Shown here: positions 56,693 to 64,000 of the stretch, one piece after another | Numbering within the stretch: the stretch's first letter is position 1 | Layout: every line of letters starts with the position of its first letter | NCBI RefSeq assembly: GCF_022346945.1 | Contig: NZ_JAKRNI010000012.1 | Span: 1 to 64,000, forward strand | From: Microbacterium sp. ACRRU | GTDB lineage: Bacteria; Actinomycetota; Actinomycetes; Actinomycetales; Microbacteriaceae | DNA length: 64,000 nt | Reading direction: 5' to 3' | Program-made: the position numbers and the translations under genes | Notes under the pieces: model-generated | What the model was told of the DNA's origin: nothing | Seen by the model: the letters and a program-made list of their open reading frames with translations, nothing else | The model's database searches: none

Positions 56693-57565
56693 ATGGACCT
56701 GCACTGCCACGGTGCCCTCGGGCACTCGTTCGACGACGCGGACGTCACCGGGGTGACGGCCGCGGTGGCGTTCCACCGCGAGCACGGCAGCGACGGCGTC
56801 ATGCTCAGCCTGGTCAGCGCGCCCATCGAGCGGCTGGTGCACCGACTTGCCGAGCTCCGCCGAATCCTGCCCGACGTTCCGGGCGCGGTCGGTGTGCACC
56901 TCGAAGGACCCTTCCTCGCCACCGACCGATGCGGTGCGCATGATCCCCGGGCGTTGACTCCGCCGACCACGGAAGCGGTGCACAGCCTGCTGGCGGCCGG
57001 GGACGGCATCCTGCGCCAGGTCACGATCGCTCCGGAACTCCCGGGGGCGCTCGCGGCCGTCCGTGCGTTCACCGACGCGGGGGTCGTCGTGGCCGTCGGG
57101 CATACGGAGGCGAGCTACGCGGAGGCGCTGGCCGCGTTCGACAGCGGCGCGCGCCTCCTCACGCACGCCTTCAACGCGATGGCCGGCCTGCACCATCGGC
57201 ATCCGGGCCCGGTGGGCGCCGCCCTCGATCGCGAGGACGTCGTGCTCGAGCTCATCGCGGACGGGGTGCACGTGCACCCGACGCTCATCCGCACCCTCTT
57301 CGACGCTGCGCCGGGTCGGGTGGCGTTGGTCACGGATGCCATGTCGGCGACCGGCCTCGGCGACGGCACCTTCACGCTGGGCGGTCGCGCCGTCGAGGTG
57401 ACGGACGGGCGGCCCGTTCTGCGCGGAACCGACACGCTGGCGGGGTCGACGCTCACCCTGGACCGCGCTGTCGAGGTGTGCCTGCGGGCGGGGGTGCCCG
57501 AGGGTGCGGTGCGCGCGGCCATCAGCACGGTGCCCGCCGGTGTCCTCGCCGGAGACCGCGGCTGA
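56693..57565 (+). CDS. short NagA-like N-acetylglucosamine-6-phosphate deacetylase
   Basis: This 290-residue amidohydrolase starts directly at the metal-binding strand (MDLHCHG). It has HLEGPFLA, VVAVGHTEASYAEAL, LTHAFNAMAGLHHR, ADGVHVHP and VTDAMSATGLGDG, which are characteristic of NagA. The usual N-terminal beta-sandwich half of about 50-60 residues is missing compared with the typical 380 residues. It converts GlcNAc-6-phosphate to glucosamine-6-phosphate if active. It is divergent from the MprF-like gene. Confidence 0.82.
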   Translation: MDLHCHGALGHSFDDADVTGVTAAVAFHREHGSDGVMLSLVSAPIERLVHRLAELRRILPDVPGAVGVHLEGPFLATDRCGAHDPRALTPPTTEAVHSLLAAGDGILRQVTIAPELPGALAAVRAFTDAGVVVAVGHTEASYAEALAAFDSGARLLTHAFNAMAGLHHRHPGPVGAALDREDVVLELIADGVHVHPTLIRTLFDAAPGRVALVTDAMSATGLGDGTFTLGGRAVEVTDGRPVLRGTDTLAGSTLTLDRAVEVCLRAGVPEGAVRAAISTVPAGVLAGDRG

Positions 57566-57632
57566 GGATCGCGGCACCCTCCGCGCGCGCCTGGCAGTCT
57601 TGTGGGGACCGACCACCGCGCGGAGGGAAAAG

Positions 57633-58526
57633 ATGGGACGGACGTCGCTCGATTCGTTGGTGACCTTCGTGTCCGTCGCGCGCGCGGGGTCGATCAGTGC
57701 CGCCGCGGCCGATCTCGGGTCGACGCAGTCGACGGTGTCCGACCAGATCTCCTCGCTCGAACGGTCGCTGGGATTCCGGCTGTTCGAGCGCTCGTCGCGC
57801 GGAGTCGTCCTCACCACTCGGGGGCGGCAGCTCATGGCGCGGGTGGGGGCGCAGATCGACGCCGCGGTGAGCGCGGTGGAAGCGACACGGGGAGAACCCG
57901 CCGCGCGGGAGACCATTCTGCTTGGTGGCCCGGCGGAGTTCGTCTCGGAGGTCGTCCTGCCGCACGTCACCCGTGTTGCGCCGGACCTGACGCTGCGCGT
58001 CGAGTTCGGCGAAGCCGAACCACTCCTCGAAACGCTGACGACGGGAGGGTTGGACGTGATGATCAGCGCGATCCAGCCGCGGGTGGCGGGCGTCGAGTTC
58101 CGGCCGTTCTTCGACGAGCAGTTCGTCCTGCTGATGACGCCGGACCGTGCCGAGGACTTCGCCACGCGCCCGGAAACGGTCCCCCTGCTGGCCTACGCGG
58201 AGGAGCTCCCGATCATCCGGCGGTACTGGCGGACGGTGTTCCGACGCCGTCCGACGGACCTCACCATCGCCGCCGTCGTGCCCGACCTCCGGGTGCTGGG
58301 GGCCCTCGCCGCGCAGGGGAGGGGGATGACGGTGTTGCCGCACTATCTCGCCGAGCCGTACCTGCGCTCGGGACGACTCGTCGACCCCGTTCAGCCGCCG
58401 GACCCACCGCTGAACACGTTGTACGTGGCGCGTCGACGTGCGCGACCGGGGAGGGCGCCCCGCACCGACCGCCTCGCCGAACTGGTCGACGAGGCGGCAC
58501 GGGTGTTCTCAGACCGCGTCGACTGA
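57633..58526 (+). CDS. LysR-family transcriptional regulator
   Basis: This 297-residue regulator has an N-terminal winged helix (SLDSLVTFVSVARAGSISAA, LGSTQSTVSDQISSLERSLG) and a periplasmic-binding-like effector domain. GGAGGGAAAAG precedes the ATG. Its 3' end overlaps the convergent monooxygenase gene by 18 bases. Targets could be the neighbouring stress genes, but it is not divergent from any of them. Confidence 0.92.
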   Translation: MGRTSLDSLVTFVSVARAGSISAAAADLGSTQSTVSDQISSLERSLGFRLFERSSRGVVLTTRGRQLMARVGAQIDAAVSAVEATRGEPAARETILLGGPAEFVSEVVLPHVTRVAPDLTLRVEFGEAEPLLETLTTGGLDVMISAIQPRVAGVEFRPFFDEQFVLLMTPDRAEDFATRPETVPLLAYAEELPIIRRYWRTVFRRRPTDLTIAAVVPDLRVLGALAAQGRGMTVLPHYLAEPYLRSGRLVDPVQPPDPPLNTLYVARRRARPGRAPRTDRLAELVDEAARVFSDRVD

Positions 58527-58805
58527 GCGGGAGAATGCCCGCTCGCGCGTGACGAGGAGGGGAATCGCCTCTCGGACCGCCCAGCGCTGGAAGTGCTCGC
58601 TCGCCACGTGGGCGTCGAACGCCGCTTCGTCGACGTAGTTCTCGAAGATCTGCAGCACGCCGGGATCCTCGTCGGAGACGTGGACCACGTACGCGAGGTT
58701 GCCCGGCTCTTGTCGGGATGCCGCCGCGAGCGACATCAGCGCGTCGAGCACACGATCACGGGCGTCGGGTGTGGTGGTCCATCGAGCGGAACAGATGAAG
58801 GTCAT
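58509..58805 (-). CDS. antibiotic biosynthesis monooxygenase (ABM) family protein
   Basis: This 98-residue ferredoxin-like protein has the ABM pattern FICSARWTTTPDARDRVLDA, SRQEPGNLAYVVH and FENYVDEAAFDAHVASEHFQ. Relatives are quinol or small-molecule monooxygenases in stress clusters. The ATG at 58805 has GGGAGG 7 bases upstream. It follows the DJ-1/PfpI gene on the same strand, with a hairpin between. Confidence 0.88.
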   Translation of the reverse strand: MTFICSARWTTTPDARDRVLDALMSLAAASRQEPGNLAYVVHVSDEDPGVLQIFENYVDEAAFDAHVASEHFQRWAVREAIPLLVTRERAFSRSVDAV

Positions 58806-58829
58806 GGCAAATCCTCCCATTGCGGATAC

Positions 58830-58859
58830 GGCCCGGCCACGGACTTGTGTGGCCGGGCC
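58830..58859 (-). terminator. hairpin between the DJ-1/PfpI and ABM genes
   Basis: A perfect 11-bp stem (GGCCCGGCCAC / GTGGCCGGGCC) with an 8-base loop sits 6 bases past the PfpI-family stop. It probably terminates or attenuates transcription into the monooxygenase gene. Confidence 0.7.
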
Positions 58860-58865
58860 CGGGGG

Positions 58866-59540
58866 TCACGCGGCGAGGAGAGCCACGATCTCGCGACCCA
58901 CGCCCGTGGCGGACTGCGGGTTCTGGCCCGTGACGAGACGACCGTCCACGATCACGTTGGCCGTGAAGTTCGGTGCCGGGACGTGCTCGGCGCCGCGCGC
59001 GGTGAGGGCGTCAGCGAGGAGGAAAGGCACGTCCTCCGTCACGCCCGCGGCCTCTTCCTCGGCGTTGGTGAATCCCGCCACGCGCTTGCCGGCGATCAGG
59101 GGCGTCCCGTCGCTGAGAGTCATGTTCACCAGGGCGGCGGGGCCATGGCAGACGGCCGCGACGACGCCGCCGCGCTCATAGATGTCGCGTCCCGCGAGCC
59201 CCACGGCCTCGGTCGTGGGGAAGTCCCACATCGTGCCGTGTCCGCCCACGAAGAGGATCGCGTCGAACCGTGAGGTGTCGACGTCGGCCAGGGCGGGGGT
59301 GTCCGCCAACGCCGCCGCGACCTTCGGATCGGTGAGGAAGGCGTTCTGGACGGCATCCGTCTCATCGCGGCCGTCCTGCGGGGGCTCGCCTCCGGCGATG
59401 GACGCGATCTCGACGTCGATGCCTGCCGAGACGAACTCCTTCCAGGGGTGCGCCGCTTCGCCGATGTAGTACCCGGTGGGGCGCTTCCCGTTCAACGAGT
59501 CGTGGCTGGTGAGGACGATCAGGACGGTCTTGGCGGTCAT
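58866..59540 (-). CDS. DJ-1/PfpI family protein, Hsp31-like (type 1 glutamine amidotransferase fold)
   Basis: This 224-residue protein has nucleophile C131 followed by H132 (VVAAVCHGPAAL), E28 (YYIGEAAHPW) and the conserved FVGGHGTMWDFP. This resembles the Hsp31/glyoxalase III-like branch, which detoxifies methylglyoxal or acts as a holding chaperone. It is cytoplasmic and probably stress-related. A 6-bp inverted repeat TGTTCG-N7-CGAACA lies 11 bases upstream of the ATG (59551-59569). Confidence 0.88.
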   Translation of the reverse strand: MTAKTVLIVLTSHDSLNGKRPTGYYIGEAAHPWKEFVSAGIDVEIASIAGGEPPQDGRDETDAVQNAFLTDPKVAAALADTPALADVDTSRFDAILFVGGHGTMWDFPTTEAVGLAGRDIYERGGVVAAVCHGPAALVNMTLSDGTPLIAGKRVAGFTNAEEEAAGVTEDVPFLLADALTARGAEHVPAPNFTANVIVDGRLVTGQNPQSATGVGREIVALLAA

Positions 59541-59639
59541 CTTCTCTCCTTGTTCGTGGGGGTCGAACAGCGAAGGTACGCATCGCGCGCGGCGCTGCGG
59601 TAACCGATTCGTCGGTACCCGGTATCGGCGATCCGGGGT

Positions 59640-60815
59640 TCAGGCGTCCGTGACCGCGTGCCACGCGGCGCGGGCCGACGCGAGCGCCTGGAAGGGGTCG
59701 GCGGCGGAGCGGGCCGCCGCGAGCTCGCGCCGGGCGAGCTCGAGCCGCAGCCGCTGCTCGATCGACGGCGCGTTCGCGAAAGCCTCCGCGGCGGCGACGG
59801 CCGACCGTGCGCACGCAAGGGTTCCCGGCAAGGCGGCGCGGGCGGCCTCGAGCCGCCGGCGGGCGCTCGGGGCCTGGCGAAGCACCTCGTCGCGTGTCTC
59901 GCGCGCGCGAGCCACGACCTCGATGGCGGTGCGCGGGCGGCGCGGGAGCTCCGCCGACGCAGCCCGGAGCTCGGCGCCCGCCTCGCGAAGCCGTTCGACG
60001 GCATCGGGCACGCACTCGTCGGGTCGGGTCTGCGCGATCTCCACCGCGGTCGCGATCTCGGCTTCCGCGGCCGACACTTCCGCCGCCGCGTTCTCCGCCG
60101 CCTGCAGCAGGAAGCGGTGGGCGTCCTCGACCGCCCGGAACAGGCGCTCCGCCCGGCGCAGCGCCATGGTCGCCTCGACGACCTCCGCGTCCGCGGCGTC
60201 CGGGGTCCCCAGTGCCGCGTCGGCTCGAGCGAGCGCCGCTCGGGCCTCGCGGTCGGCGCGGTCGGCATCCGTCCACTCCCCGTCGTCGAACCGCGCCCGG
60301 GCCTCTGTCACGAGGCGGGCGGGATCACCGGACGTCCGCGCGATGTCCTCCCGTCGCGCACGCGCGGCGGCGGCGCGCGATGCAGGACTGCCGTGCGCAC
60401 GAATCCACTCCGACAGGCGGGCGCGGGTGGCGTCGATGTCGGTGATCCGCCGCTCGAGGTCGTCGCGCAGCCGGACGGCGTCCACTCGACGCTGGGCGGG
60501 CAGTCGTGTCGAGGTCGCGAGCGCGGCCACCTCCTCGAAGCCACGGTCCCGGCCCCGCAGGGAAGCGGCGCGGGCGCGGCGGAGCTCCGCGGGCGCATCG
60601 TCGGCCGCCGCCGCCTCGAATGCGACGTCGAGCGCGTTCGCTGCGTCGTCGAGCCGCAGCAGCACCGCCTCCGCGGCCGCGCGCGCATGGGCTGCGGCCG
60701 CGGCGGCGCGAGGGGATCGACGTCGGACGCGGACGACGACCGTCGCGACCCCGACGATGATCAGCGCCGCGAGCAGCGCGATCGCGGCGGGGAGAGTCCA
60801 GGGGACGTCAGACAC
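59640..60815 (-). CDS. alanine-rich coiled-coil membrane protein
   Basis: This 391-residue protein has one N-terminal transmembrane helix (PAAIALLAALIIVGVATVVV) and then almost entirely alpha-helical Ala/Arg/Glu-rich sequence likely to form coiled coils. It resembles the helical part of TPM-domain or septation-ring (EzrA-like) proteins in shape, but no family motif is certain. The GTG at 60815 overlaps the HAD gene stop by 8 bases, so the two are co-translated. Confidence 0.7.
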   Translation of the reverse strand: MSDVPWTLPAAIALLAALIIVGVATVVVRVRRRSPRAAAAAAHARAAAEAVLLRLDDAANALDVAFEAAAADDAPAELRRARAASLRGRDRGFEEVAALATSTRLPAQRRVDAVRLRDDLERRITDIDATRARLSEWIRAHGSPASRAAAARARREDIARTSGDPARLVTEARARFDDGEWTDADRADREARAALARADAALGTPDAADAEVVEATMALRRAERLFRAVEDAHRFLLQAAENAAAEVSAAEAEIATAVEIAQTRPDECVPDAVERLREAGAELRAASAELPRRPRTAIEVVARARETRDEVLRQAPSARRRLEAARAALPGTLACARSAVAAAEAFANAPSIEQRLRLELARRELAAARSAADPFQALASARAAWHAVTDA

Positions 60816-61509
60816 CGTCGGGCGCGCCCGGGGCCTCGTCGGAGACCAGCAGAAGGGCGCGCAGCTCGTCGGCACTGTCGACGGCGGCCTGAGCGCCGTC
60901 GGCTTCGTGCGGCCAGCTGAACCCCCAGCGGACGAAGATCACCGGCACGCCGGCATCCGCGCCGCCCTCGACATCGTGGTGACGGTCCCCGATCAGCACG
61001 GGGCGCGACGTGTCATACCCACGGACCTCGAGCCGTCGCAACGCTTCGCGCACGATGTCGGACTTGGCGCTCAGCGTGCGCTCGTCCGGCGACGCGCCGA
61101 CGGTGGCCTCGAGGTCGGGCGCCAATCCGAAGTGATCCATGAGCGCGACGACCTGCACCTCGGGCTTCGAGCTGGCGGTCGACTGCGGGATGCCGGCGGC
61201 GTGGAGGTCGCGGATGATGTCGGCGACCCCCGGGTAGAGCTGGGCGCTGACGGTGTAGCCCTCGCTCTTGTTCAGACCGCGATAGAAGGTGACCGCCTCG
61301 GTCGCCTGGTCGGGCGTCATCCCGACGTTGACCTGGAACGACTCGAACATCGGCGGGCCGATCCAGTGCGACAGCTCCCCCCGCGTGGGCGGCTTCAGAC
61401 CGAAGTGTTCGAGGGTGATGGTGAGACGGCGAAGGATCCCCTCGGACGCGTCGACGAGAGTCCCGTCGACGTCCCACAAGACACAGGACCAGGGAGAGCG
61501 CAGGGGCAT
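60808..61509 (-). CDS. HAD-superfamily hydrolase, phosphoglycolate phosphatase-like
   Basis: This 233-residue protein has motif I DVDGTLVDAS and motif II in STASSKPE. The acidic motif IV region is LIGDRHHDVEGGADAG, with a cap domain between residues 20 and 90. Such enzymes (Gph/PpaX-like) hydrolyse small phosphate esters. The exact substrate is unknown. It lies between nucS and the coiled-coil gene. Confidence 0.9.
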   Translation of the reverse strand: MPLRSPWSCVLWDVDGTLVDASEGILRRLTITLEHFGLKPPTRGELSHWIGPPMFESFQVNVGMTPDQATEAVTFYRGLNKSEGYTVSAQLYPGVADIIRDLHAAGIPQSTASSKPEVQVVALMDHFGLAPDLEATVGASPDERTLSAKSDIVREALRRLEVRGYDTSRPVLIGDRHHDVEGGADAGVPVIFVRWGFSWPHEADGAQAAVDSADELRALLLVSDEAPGAPDGV

Positions 61510-61557
61510 GCCTCCACGCTACCGGCCGGTGCGAGCCCGGAACGCAGCCCCGGGCGG

Positions 61558-62253
61558 TCAGAACAGGCGCGGTGCTCCGGACTCGATGCCCTTCATCTCG
61601 TCGTAATCGAGGGTGAGGCAGCGGATGCCGCGGTCGGTGGCGAGCACGCGAGCCTGGGGCTTGATCTCCTGAGCGGCGAACACCCCGCTGACCGGCGCGA
61701 GCAGGGGATCGCGGTTGAGCAGCTCGAGGTAACGGGTGAGCTGCTCCACGCCGTCGATGTCGCCGCGGCGCTTGACCTCGATCGCGACCGTGCCGCCGTT
61801 GTCGTCCCGCAACAGCAGGTCGACGGGGCCGATCGCGGTGGGGTACTCGCGGCGCACGAGTGTGAGCCCTTCGCCGACGACCGAGACCTGCTCGGCGAGC
61901 AGTCTCTGCAGGTCGGCTTCGACGCCGTCCTTGATCAGTCCGGGGTCGACCCCGAGATCATGCGCGGTGTCGTGCAGCACCTCGTAGATTTTGACTACCA
62001 GGGCGTCGCCCGACTTCTTGTGCGTCACGCGCCACTGCTGCGTGACGCCGACGCTCGCGGCATCCTCGTCCGGCTCCTCGATCGCGAGGGTGCACGGGGG
62101 GCTCATCCAGTTCAGCGGCTTGTACGACCCGCCGTCGGAGTGCACGAGCAGCGATCCGTCGCCCTTGTGCACGAGCAGACGCGTGGCCAGGGGCAGGTGG
62201 GCGTTGAGGCGACCGGTGTAGTCGACGGAGCAACGAGCGATGACGAGACGCAC
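61558..62253 (-). CDS. nucS: mismatch-specific endonuclease NucS/EndoMS
   Basis: This 231-residue protein starts [21 protein letters not shown] and contains [10 protein letters not shown]. The C-terminal nuclease core has [12 protein letters not shown] and [20 protein letters not shown] (D, ExK). NucS carries out non-canonical mismatch repair in actinobacteria lacking MutS/MutL, cutting both strands at G-T, G-G and T-T mismatches, and acts with the beta clamp (dnaN here). It starts with GTG. Confidence 0.95.
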   Translation of the reverse strand: MRLVIARCSVDYTGRLNAHLPLATRLLVHKGDGSLLVHSDGGSYKPLNWMSPPCTLAIEEPDEDAASVGVTQQWRVTHKKSGDALVVKIYEVLHDTAHDLGVDPGLIKDGVEADLQRLLAEQVSVVGEGLTLVRREYPTAIGPVDLLLRDDNGGTVAIEVKRRGDIDGVEQLTRYLELLNRDPLLAPVSGVFAAQEIKPQARVLATDRGIRCLTLDYDEMKGIESGAPRLF

Positions 62254-62262
62254 CCGACGAGC

Positions 62263-63504
62263 CTAATCGCGCCGGCCGACCGTCTCGTTCTCGCTCTCCG
62301 GAACCGTGAGGGGCTTGGCCGCCCCGGAGAAGAGCCCGGATGCCACGATCAGCCCGACCACGATGAACAACGTGTTCAGCAGGCCGATGTGGTCTCCGAT
62401 CCAGCCGAGGATCGGGGGTCCGCACAGGAACGCGACGTAGCCGATCGTCGCGGCGGCGGCCACGCGGGAAGCCGCCTTGGCGGGGTCGTCGGCGGCGGCC
62501 GACATGCCGATGGGGAAGCCGAGCGAGGCGCCCAGACCCCACAGCGCCGCACCGATGTACACGAGCGGTCCGAAGGGGGCGATGATGAACAGCAGCAGGC
62601 CCGCGGCCGCGGTGACCGCGAGGATGCGGAGCACCCACACGCGCCCGAAGCGGTCGACGACCGGGCCGCCGGCGAGGCGCCCCGCCGTCATCGCGACGGA
62701 GAACACCGCCAGAACGGCAGGTCCCGCCTCTTCGGGGGCGCCGTGCCCGAAGACGACCGCCGAGGGGAGCCAGTCGTTCGCGCTGCCCTCGGCGAAGGCC
62801 ATGCCGAGCATGATGACGCCCAGAGTGTAGGTGCGCGGCTCGCGCCAGGCCGACAGCGAGGTGGCGAGCCGTTCCCGCCAGTGGGCGCGCTGTTCGTCGG
62901 CCGGGGCGTCCATGGCACTCTCGCGCGGGGGCACGTTGGCGATCGCGGCGAACGCGACGACGGCGATGACGATGCCCATCGCGGCCGCGTGCGCGACCAC
63001 CGACACACCGCCCAGGACGGCGAGATAGCCGATGCCCGCACCGATGACGGTGCCGAAGCTGAAGAACGCGTGCAGGAGCGGCATGACGGTGCGCCCCGTC
63101 GCCTTCTCGAGGGCCGCGCCCTCGACGTTCATCATCACGTCGACAGCGCCGTTGCCGAACCCGAACAGGGCCAGCCCCACGAGAGCCACGCCGAACAGCT
63201 GCAGGACGTCCGACCCGAACCCGATGACGACGACGCCCACCGCCACGCACAGCAGGGCCGCGAGCATGCCCCGCCGGGCTCCCAGCCGCGCCATGACTGC
63301 CGGCGCGACCGTCAGTCCGCTGATGGATGCCACGCCCATCCCGAGCAGCAGAAGGCCCACCCCCGAGTTCTCGATGCCGAGCGATTCGCGGATGGCGGGG
63401 ACGCGAGAGGCCCACGTCGCGATGCTCAGCCCGCTCGCGAGGAAGATCGCGCAGATCGCGATGTACCAGCGCACGAGGCGCGAGCGGGTGAGGGTCGAGT
63501 CCAT
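62263..63504 (-). CDS. MFS transporter
   Basis: This 413-residue, 12-helix carrier of the major facilitator superfamily has typical loops (SRVPAIRESLGIENSGVGLL, DRFGRVWVLRI). It resembles the FucP/YbjJ-like branch often paired with LacI regulators of sugar uptake. The substrate is unknown. It is divergent from the LacI gene, which may control it. Confidence 0.9.
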   Translation of the reverse strand: MDSTLTRSRLVRWYIAICAIFLASGLSIATWASRVPAIRESLGIENSGVGLLLLGMGVASISGLTVAPAVMARLGARRGMLAALLCVAVGVVVIGFGSDVLQLFGVALVGLALFGFGNGAVDVMMNVEGAALEKATGRTVMPLLHAFFSFGTVIGAGIGYLAVLGGVSVVAHAAAMGIVIAVVAFAAIANVPPRESAMDAPADEQRAHWRERLATSLSAWREPRTYTLGVIMLGMAFAEGSANDWLPSAVVFGHGAPEEAGPAVLAVFSVAMTAGRLAGGPVVDRFGRVWVLRILAVTAAAGLLLFIIAPFGPLVYIGAALWGLGASLGFPIGMSAAADDPAKAASRVAAAATIGYVAFLCGPPILGWIGDHIGLLNTLFIVVGLIVASGLFSGAAKPLTVPESENETVGRRD

Positions 63505-63535
63505 ACCGCCACGATATCGACGGGACGCACAGGAA

Positions 63536-63549
63536 TCGAATCGATTCGA
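63536..63549. promoter_or_regulatory. probable LacI-family operator
   Basis: TCGAATCGATTCGA is a perfect 14-bp palindrome in the 78-base spacer between the MFS and LacI genes, a position suited to autoregulation and control of the transporter. Confidence 0.55.
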
Positions 63550-63582
63550 GAGATGTTCGCGAGGGCGCGGTACGATCGGGCG

Positions 63583-64000
63583 GTGAGCACGCGCCGCGCC
63601 ACCATCAGCGACGTCGCCCGCGAGGCGGGCGTCTCCGTGTCGACGGCATCCGTCGTCTTCAGCGGGAAGACACCCACGTCGGAAGCGACGCGGGCACGCG
63701 TGATCACGGCGGCCGAGAAGCTCGGCTACACCGGACCGGACCCCCGAGCCGCGTCACTCCGGCGCGGACGATCGGGCATCGTGGGCGTCGTCTTCGACCA
63801 GCATCTGGGAACGGCGTTCCAGGATCCCGTCACCACCCACATGATGGACGGCCTCGCCGAGGGCGTTTCGCGGCTCGGCGCCGCGCTCCTCCTCCTGCGC
63901 GACGACGGCGAGACGATCAGCGAGCCCTCGCTGCACACCGCCCCCATCGACGCCGCCGTCTTGATCGGCTGCAACACGCGCCTGCGCGACTCGCTGGAGA
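63583..64000 (+). CDS. LacI-family transcriptional regulator (partial, runs off the window)
   Basis: The visible 139 residues contain the LacI helix-turn-helix (ATISDVAREAGVSVSTASVV) and hinge, then the start of the periplasmic-binding-like effector domain. The GTG at 63583 is the start. The 3' end lies beyond the window. It is divergent from the MFS gene. Confidence 0.88.
   Translation, partial: MSTRRATISDVAREAGVSVSTASVVFSGKTPTSEATRARVITAAEKLGYTGPDPRAASLRRGRSGIVGVVFDQHLGTAFQDPVTTHMMDGLAEGVSRLGAALLLLRDDGETISEPSLHTAPIDAAVLIGCNTRLRDSLE

Overview
The window is about 64 kb of high-GC (roughly 70%) DNA around the replication origin of an actinobacterium, most like a Microbacterium-type member of the Microbacteriaceae. 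The reasons are the gene order (trxB-trxA, parB-parA, rsmG-jag-yidC-yidD-rnpA-rpmH, dnaA, oriC, dnaN-recF-dciA-gyrB-gyrA), the later block crgA, pabA, pknB-pknA-pbpA-rodA-pstP-fhaB-fhaA, the presence of NucS, and frequent GTG starts with ATGA/GTGA gene overlaps. Genes mostly point away from oriC on either side. The family assignment is an inference from gene content.

Left arm (1-13 kb): a methyltransferase, a DUF6049 membrane protein, the lipid II flippase MurJ, thioredoxin reductase and thioredoxin, a small conserved protein, and the ParB/ParA segregation genes. Upstream of parA lies about 3.1 kb without a credible gene. It holds five perfect and four single-mismatch parS sites plus degenerate copies, and seven of these sites sit in a tandem array of about 58-bp repeats (11159-11530). 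A TetR regulator and a divergent dihydrofolate-reductase-like gene follow and separate parA from its usual neighbour rsmG.

Origin (13.8-27.4 kb): rsmG, jag, yidC, yidD, rnpA and rpmH read left. dnaA, the oriC spacer (DnaA boxes plus a second repeated 9-mer), dnaN, recF, dciA, gyrB, gyrA, a DUF3566 protein, tRNA-Ile(GAT) and tRNA-Ala(TGC) read right. GyrA carries a proline in its quinolone-resistance region.

Cell-envelope and signalling block (27.4-41.6 kb): NUDIX, YbaK-like, cyclophilin, rhomboid, CrgA, class E sortase, a small membrane protein and PabA. These are followed by the Ser/Thr kinase/phosphatase, FHA, SEDS and PBP operon that controls cell-wall growth, and by tRNA-Leu(CAG).

Accessory arm (41.7-64 kb): a lone kinase-like protein, a NarL-type two-component system, and a class III lanthipeptide synthetase whose C-terminus continues in frame into a labyrinthopeptin-like precursor peptide with two SxxSxxxC motifs. 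This is the most unusual gene in the window. Then come a copper operon (csoR, copZ, copA, copB), GNAT, GntR and cold-shock genes, an MprF-like protein with a rhomboid-like N-terminus, a short NagA-like protein, LysR, a monooxygenase, a DJ-1/PfpI protein, a coiled-coil membrane protein, a HAD phosphatase, NucS, an MFS carrier and the start of a LacI regulator that runs off the window.
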